A stretch of 64,000 bases of DNA from Lunularia cruciata. Its lineage: Eukaryota; Streptophyta; Marchantiopsida; Lunulariales; Lunulariaceae. The stretch is from the NCBI GenBank assembly GCA_948567375.1, contig OX419762.1, positions 2,485,001 to 2,549,000 on the forward strand, read 5' to 3'. The position numbers and the translations under genes were made by a program. This document shows, piece by piece, positions 59,301-64,000 of the stretch. Under the pieces are notes generated by a model. That model worked only from the letters and a program-made list of their open reading frames with translations, was not told where the DNA came from and made no database searches. Every line of letters starts with the position of its first letter. Positions within the stretch are counted from its first letter, which is position 1.

Positions 59301-60500
59301 GATGTATATATTAGTCAGTTAGCAAAATATAAACACTAGTGGGAGGAGACCCGTAGGTTTGTAGGGTACTAAACTCAAAGGTCAAAACCGTAAATAGAAT
59401 CTGTCCAATTTTGTGCTCGCGTCACACATCTCTATACAGTAACGTACATACATGTTGTCGGAATGTATGGATGCAAAACCACAGTAGATGTACGGGAGCC
59501 TATACAGGAGTAAGTTCAAAGAAAAGTCTTGCCACTATACCAACTACATAACAAGTCAGTAACTACGGGAAGTTCCCAAGATAGAATAACTTATTAGAGG
59601 CAAATTACACTTTCCAGCTAGACTCTTCTTTCCTTTTGTTCTAATCTTCAGCAGAAAGTTTAAGCACAACTAAAAAGAAAAGGCTTATGTTGCTTAAGGT
59701 TAAAACTAGCAGCTCAAATTATACAACTTCATGTGGAATTTGTCTACGTAAACTTAATTGTTAAATAAGCATCTGTATGTAGATTCTGGATTCGGAGTCC
59801 AATCCCGCTGGATATACAAGTGTATTATTTTTGCTTACATATTCTTATGAAATTAGATCGAAGAATATACGAGAAGCTTAGATCATTTATACACATGTGA
59901 AATGTTTTAGAAAATATTACGTACAGTTATGGTGTATCGATTTTGTATAGATGGAGACATGGAATTATTTCTTCATCTAAACTGACAGTACTCATTACCT
60001 TCACTTGCGAGAACGTTCTCCCCTAAATAAAAATGAGTAGCGTATCAGAATATTAATTTACAGACCTCTAGTTCGGTGCTTTAGACACTGTCAACCTTAT
60101 CAAGTTTTTTTTTTTAAGAATAATATTATCGTTATGTTAACAAGTTTCGATTTTGAATCAACGTGGACTAACAAAATCAAAGTAAGTACGGACAAACTAT
60201 ACGGATTACGAATGCTATAACAATAAACATAAATATTTATGTATCGTTGTTGCATATATATAGAAACCAACAAGTGAGATATTTTAGTTGTAAAGACGAG
60301 TCTCTCTACAACGCAAACAATAATAATTTGTTGCTGCACTAACTGACAAAAGTTTATGTTTAAGAATTCCTTAAACTTAAGTTTGACGAGCGAAAGCCTA
60401 GAAATGCAATACGGTACTGTAGTGTTTGACAGTCCACTTTCACATGGAGGAACGGTGCAGGCTTGACTCTCAGAGATTCGAGCACATTTGTGAGGTGCAT
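56340..60500. other. AT-rich intergenic DNA between ELC and SPO11-2
   Basis: No gene recognised except for the small GC-richer island at 57375-57790 listed separately. Short frames (56615-56842, 57853-58041, 60100-60339) are not supported. Confidence 0.5.
57375..57790. other. GC-richer island with a short open frame and a 40-bp repeat
   Basis: A 69-codon plus-strand frame (57375-57584, MGIQCHLSIDQGDTYVKLIK...) has balanced composition but no recognised domain. It is followed by two diverged copies of a 40-bp stretch (about 57628-57667 and 57699-57738). The second holds a perfect 8-bp inverted repeat GGCGGGTA/TACCCGCC with a 9-base loop (57698-57722). It could be a small gene remnant, a MITE piece or part of a transcribed noncoding unit. 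Confidence 0.3.
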
Positions 60501-60635
60501 TACTCGTCTGAGGAGAAGAGAATTTGTATGTGAACTAGTGTGAGGCAGAGAAAGAACACCGAGAGAGGAGAATCTCCTCGCAAAGAAGGGAGTAGGGGAG
60601 CGGAGGCGCGGCGCGGAAAAGGAGAGACGAGCACA

Positions 60636-63600
60636 ATGTCGCATTTTTCTCTGTCCAGCTTTCACAGCAACGAGATCGCCTGCGTTGCGGATAGTGCACC
60701 TCCTGCTGAGGTTCATGTGCCTGTAGCGTTTACTCCATAATTTGATCCTTCTATGCGGCCGTTTGAATGCTTGAATTGCTATAGCTGGTTCAGAGTGCTA
60801 TAGATCTGCGTTATGGATGGCTATATGAGACTCGAATTGTCTTATCACTTAACAATGTACTCTGTTTTGAGATCGTGGCATGTCTGTACTCAAATCACCT
60901 GCAAATTCCCAGCAGGACGATTGATAAATCTGCTGCCGATCTATCCCTATGTGACCAGCTCATCATTTTTGAATTCAAGCTGCTGATCTTTCGACTTGTG
61001 AGTTTGAAATGCATGTCTAATCGGTGATGTTCTATTACTGAACTTCATACTAAACAACGTGCCAATTTTTTCTCTCCTGTCGGTCTGTTAACGTGATCTT
61101 CCTTTCATCTTCGGCGAATTTCATGACGAGGATTCTTTGGCTCCAGCTATCTAAACCGGTACATCTGCGGGGCTCCGAAACATAATAGCATCAAGTTTCG
61201 AAGCACCGTCAATTGGACATAATCCTTCTGTTCTGTCATGTCCGATTTTCAGCGTCAATATCCTGCAATCGTTGGTGGCTCGGACTGCATTCATTCTCGG
61301 CTCAAAGATGGTGATCCCGTGGCAACTGCAATTCCGTTTTCCTTAAAGAAGCAATATCCGCCTGCGTGAAGCCACATTGGAATAGACTCATTGTCATTAT
61401 TGGCAATTGGCCTGATGGTACAGCGCCGCAGTGTTATCGCTGACACTCTCTTCGCAGACCTCTTCTTGTGACTCAGAATCTATCAGTTGGTCTGGAACAT
61501 TGCTTTTTACCTCATCTCAACTGTCCATTGTGCTGTTACCATAAGTCTTCGGCAAAAATTATCGTTAGAACGATAACTGCAGAAACCTTACACTCGTACT
61601 CTTTAGACGTATTCCTCACGTTTATCCAGACATTTTCTCCACGCTTTGGATTATAGTTATCATCAATTGGTCGCCATTAAAATTACCGAGTTCTCGAATG
61701 AAGGTAGCTTCATTGGCTGGCCAGTTTAGGAGAGAAGGTTGAAGAAGCGGCACATGGTCCAAGGACTAGATTCCTCTTTAATCGGAAGTTCAACCTTGCT
61801 CAGCGTGTTCAAGACGTCTGAGGTCACCTCTTTGGGATTTTTTAAGCTGAAGCAGTAAATGGCTCCCTGGTTGCTCCTTATCTCGTGGGTTGATACTCAG
61901 CTTATGTTCGTAGTAATAGTTGACTAACGGATACTTGAAGTTCTATAGTGGAAAGGCTGTATGTGGGAGATACTTGATTCGAAAGAATACCTACCGCCCT
62001 AGTAATGCATAAAAGCCTTTTAGCGCTAATAACAAGATTTCATAGGTATTACTTGTCGCTTGTCACCACTGATGCTGACATCTGAGAAGACACATTGTCT
62101 ATGTTCGTAAAGTAGTTGACCACCGTTACCTGTCACAGTGACATAACGTACAGTATCCCTTGAGCGGAGGGTCTGACCAATATACTGATGCATTGCAGAT
62201 CTGTGGGAGGATTGAAGTGTTAGTCAATGATTTTCTCCAAAGTTTGGTGGCATCAAACCCCTCCGTATCATCCTTGCCTCTGGTCCGTAATGTCCTCTTT
62301 GTTTGATCAGATAACTCTTATACTGTTCCGTCTTCCAAGCTTATTCGGGTACAGTCAGGCCGCATGAAATAGTTTATTCTAGAATAGTATGATGTGTGCT
62401 CTTTTAGTACATGACAAACGGGTCATGTACTAAAAAAGAAGATCATACATGATCTGCAAGAGTTATCGATGCGGGAGCAGGAGCTGATGTGATCTTGGAG
62501 CCAACATGAAGCAGAACTCGTTCTTAAGAAAGTTAATTGGGGTTTTACCAGGTGTCCTTGTTTTTGAGGATTTATTCTAGGTCCGCCTACTAGGTGTGCA
62601 GGACAGCCAAGAACACGAGAACACGAGAAGATCTGTTCGGTAACAGGTCGAGTATATTTCTGATGCATACCACATTCAACAAAAACTTCACCAGACGGAA
62701 TGGAGTTAAGAGTTTTCTCCGAGGTTGGTAAATACATTTCTTTGTTAGAGAGAGAGAGAGAGACGTTTGTTGTAAGCATACCAGTAAAAGTACCTGTGCA
62801 ATTAAATGCAACACACGCGAATGAACCAGAAATGACTTCTGTTGGTTCCTTGGCAGTATGGAAAGTAATAGAAATCTGCTATCAACTTCTTCGTTCGGGG
62901 AAGCGAGCAACTCAGCGTGAGCTTTACTACAGACTAGTGTGTGATCCTTCATGCCACATCCGAAGTCCGCAGCAAGTCAATGATGCCATTCAAGGCAAGC
63001 CAATAGAACGTCAATTTGTCCTAACGGACTCCCTTACCAACGAACTTGCTTTACCGGCCGTATGATATACAAGTTTCTCCGACGAACCTTTACTATGATT
63101 AACTGCGATTGAACCATTCCAGATGTCGTGGCGATTCTACGATGTAGCAGGCATAGCCTCGGGATTCTTGCGTCCAGTAGGGGCCTCCTGGTTGGACGAC
63201 TCCTAATTCAGGTACAACGAAAGTTTTTCGTTCAGAGCAACCTAGTCCTTCGAATTTAGTTTGTCCTGAAAACATCTTAAATCAAGTGGAAGGTAAACGA
63301 TGTGGCCATACATCTTCATGCATCTTCTTAAACCTCGTGGATCACAGAACGACTTTAGAGTATTCTCTCGTTACACTACTTACAAGTATTTAGGTCCATG
63401 CCTTTTGGTCATCTTTCTGTGAGCTGCGCGCATTTGGGTAGAACTATAATCTCAGTTAAGGTTGTGTAAGAGATTGGAGAACAAGAGCAACCTACAAGAA
63501 GATCGACGCCGTTTCCATGCGCTTAGGGGCAGGATGGCAGAAAAATTGACTGCACCAATTTGGGCCCAAATCATTACATTATATCCGGGGACATAAGCCA

Positions 63601-64000
63601 TATTGAGAAACTGGTTTTCCAGTCGGACGCACGCTACATTTTCGTTGTCGAAAAGGTGCGGTCTGCTTGTTCACAACGAGTGCTTTTCAAGTAGATTGAA
63701 GTTTCTAACTTCTCCTGCAACCCAATTACACAGGTTGACTGTACATGTAAATAGTGTGTGAGTGGGATTTTTCATGAAGCTTTGCGTTCTTGGTTTGTGT
63801 AGGAGACTGTCTTTCAGCGATTAGCGGGGGATCGCTTTTACGAGACTGTTCCAAGTATTATTATCACAGGAAAAGGCTACCCCGACTTGGCGACAAGGTC
63901 ATTCTACCTCATATTCTGCGTGGAAGAAATTTAGGAATTAGACTTCGGCACCATTCTGTAGTTTCAAGCTGTGCGAGCAGGATATTCTGAGGTCTGAAGA
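60636..64000 (+). CDS. SPO11-2: SPO11-2-type meiotic DSB protein (TOP6A family), 5' seven exons
   Basis: Exons: 60636-60710, 62199-62282, 62594-62723, 62857-62994, 63123-63211, 63533-63655, 63803-63897, then off the window. All phases agree and give 244 residues without a stop. N-terminus is MSHFSLSSFHSNE, then CGRIEVLVNDFLQSL, KSFLRVWKVIEICYQLL, the winged-helix catalytic block ATQRELYYRLV with the active Tyr codon at 62928-62930, VNDAIQDVVAILRCSRHSLG, ASSRGLLVGRLLIQ, and the Toprim part SDARYIFVVEK with metal-binding Glu at 63650-63652, then RLAGDRFYE and ITGKGYPDLATR. These match plant SPO11-2 rather than SPO11-1 or SPO11-3. SPO11-2 works with SPO11-1 and MTOPVIB to make meiotic double-strand breaks in the nucleus. 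Intron 4 is GC-AG; intron 1 is about 1.5 kb. The start at 60636 is chosen because the N-terminus aligns with the family. Confidence 0.93.
62402..62435. repeat. Perfect 14-bp hairpin in SPO11-2 intron 2
   Basis: TTTTAGTACATGAC (62402-62415), a 6-base loop, and GTCATGTACTAAAA (62422-62435) form a perfect inverted repeat. Confidence 0.85.
62747..62764. repeat. (AG)n microsatellite in SPO11-2 intron 3
   Basis: About nine AG units in an intron. Confidence 0.9.
62995..63122 (+). other. GC-AG intron of SPO11-2
   Basis: The donor reads CAAG/GCAAGC and the acceptor ATTCCAG/ATG. The phase-1 join makes the Asp of the conserved QDVVAIL motif. No GT donor nearby keeps the frame, so the minor GC-AG class is the best reading. 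Confidence 0.8.

Noticed and set aside
60540-60635. Upstream extension of the first SPO11-2 frame by 32 codons
   Set aside because: The extension is Arg/Gly/Glu-rich leader-like sequence; homology with SPO11-2 proteins starts at the ATG at 60636.
62423-62952. Two minus-strand frames of 118 and 120 codons
   Set aside because: They are antisense shadows of SPO11-2 exons 3 and 4 and intron 3; no domain is visible.

Overview
The window looks like nuclear DNA of a land plant, probably an early-diverging one (bryophyte grade is my guess; the species is not fixed by anything here). Three host loci point to plants: an ELC/VPS23 (TSG101-type) ESCRT-I gene, a SPO11-2-type meiotic gene with plant-like exon junctions, and a plant-type PRXL2 (AhpC/TSA_2) locus. 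The rest is transposon-rich, AT-rich DNA.

Layout. 0.4-2.6 kb: a decayed PIF/Harbinger DNA transposon (Myb-like ORF1 on +, DDE transposase on -). 2.9-29.4 kb: a five-level nest of retrotransposons. The outermost, F, is a 5'-truncated non-LTR element with a restriction-like endonuclease (RLE). F is split by a solo LTR (E). E is split by a Ty3/gypsy chromovirus (B). B holds two copies of a second chromovirus family (A and D), and D holds an inverted chromovirus of the B family (C). Each insertion can be checked by a 5-bp target-site duplication, and each breakpoint has an intact empty-site counterpart in another element of this same window. 29.4-37.5 kb: repeat-rich intergenic DNA with a scrambled gypsy pol fragment, tRNA-like and tandem repeats, and a Mutator-type MITE with a perfect 9-bp TSD. 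37.5-41.3 kb: G, a nearly intact minus-strand sister of F with a C2H2 finger, reverse transcriptase, CCHC knuckle and RLE. 41.3-49 kb: no recognised gene, one long-TIR MITE and a diverged tandem repeat. 50.1-51.9 kb: PRXL2 locus, apparently broken by several small indels. 54.1-55.3 kb (-): intronless ELC. 60.6-64 kb (+): SPO11-2, seven exons resolved, running off the window.

How it works together. The host genes are unrelated housekeeping or meiotic genes: ESCRT-I sorting, a thioredoxin-fold redox protein and meiotic double-strand breaks. No operon or gene cluster is present. The main biology is the element community: the nest records the relative order of five insertions, A-family LTRs carry arrays that match heat-shock elements, and an R2-like element type that is mostly described from animals sits here in a near-intact state. 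All retroelement ORFs except those of G are heavily broken, mostly with changes that look like C-to-T decay of methylated DNA.
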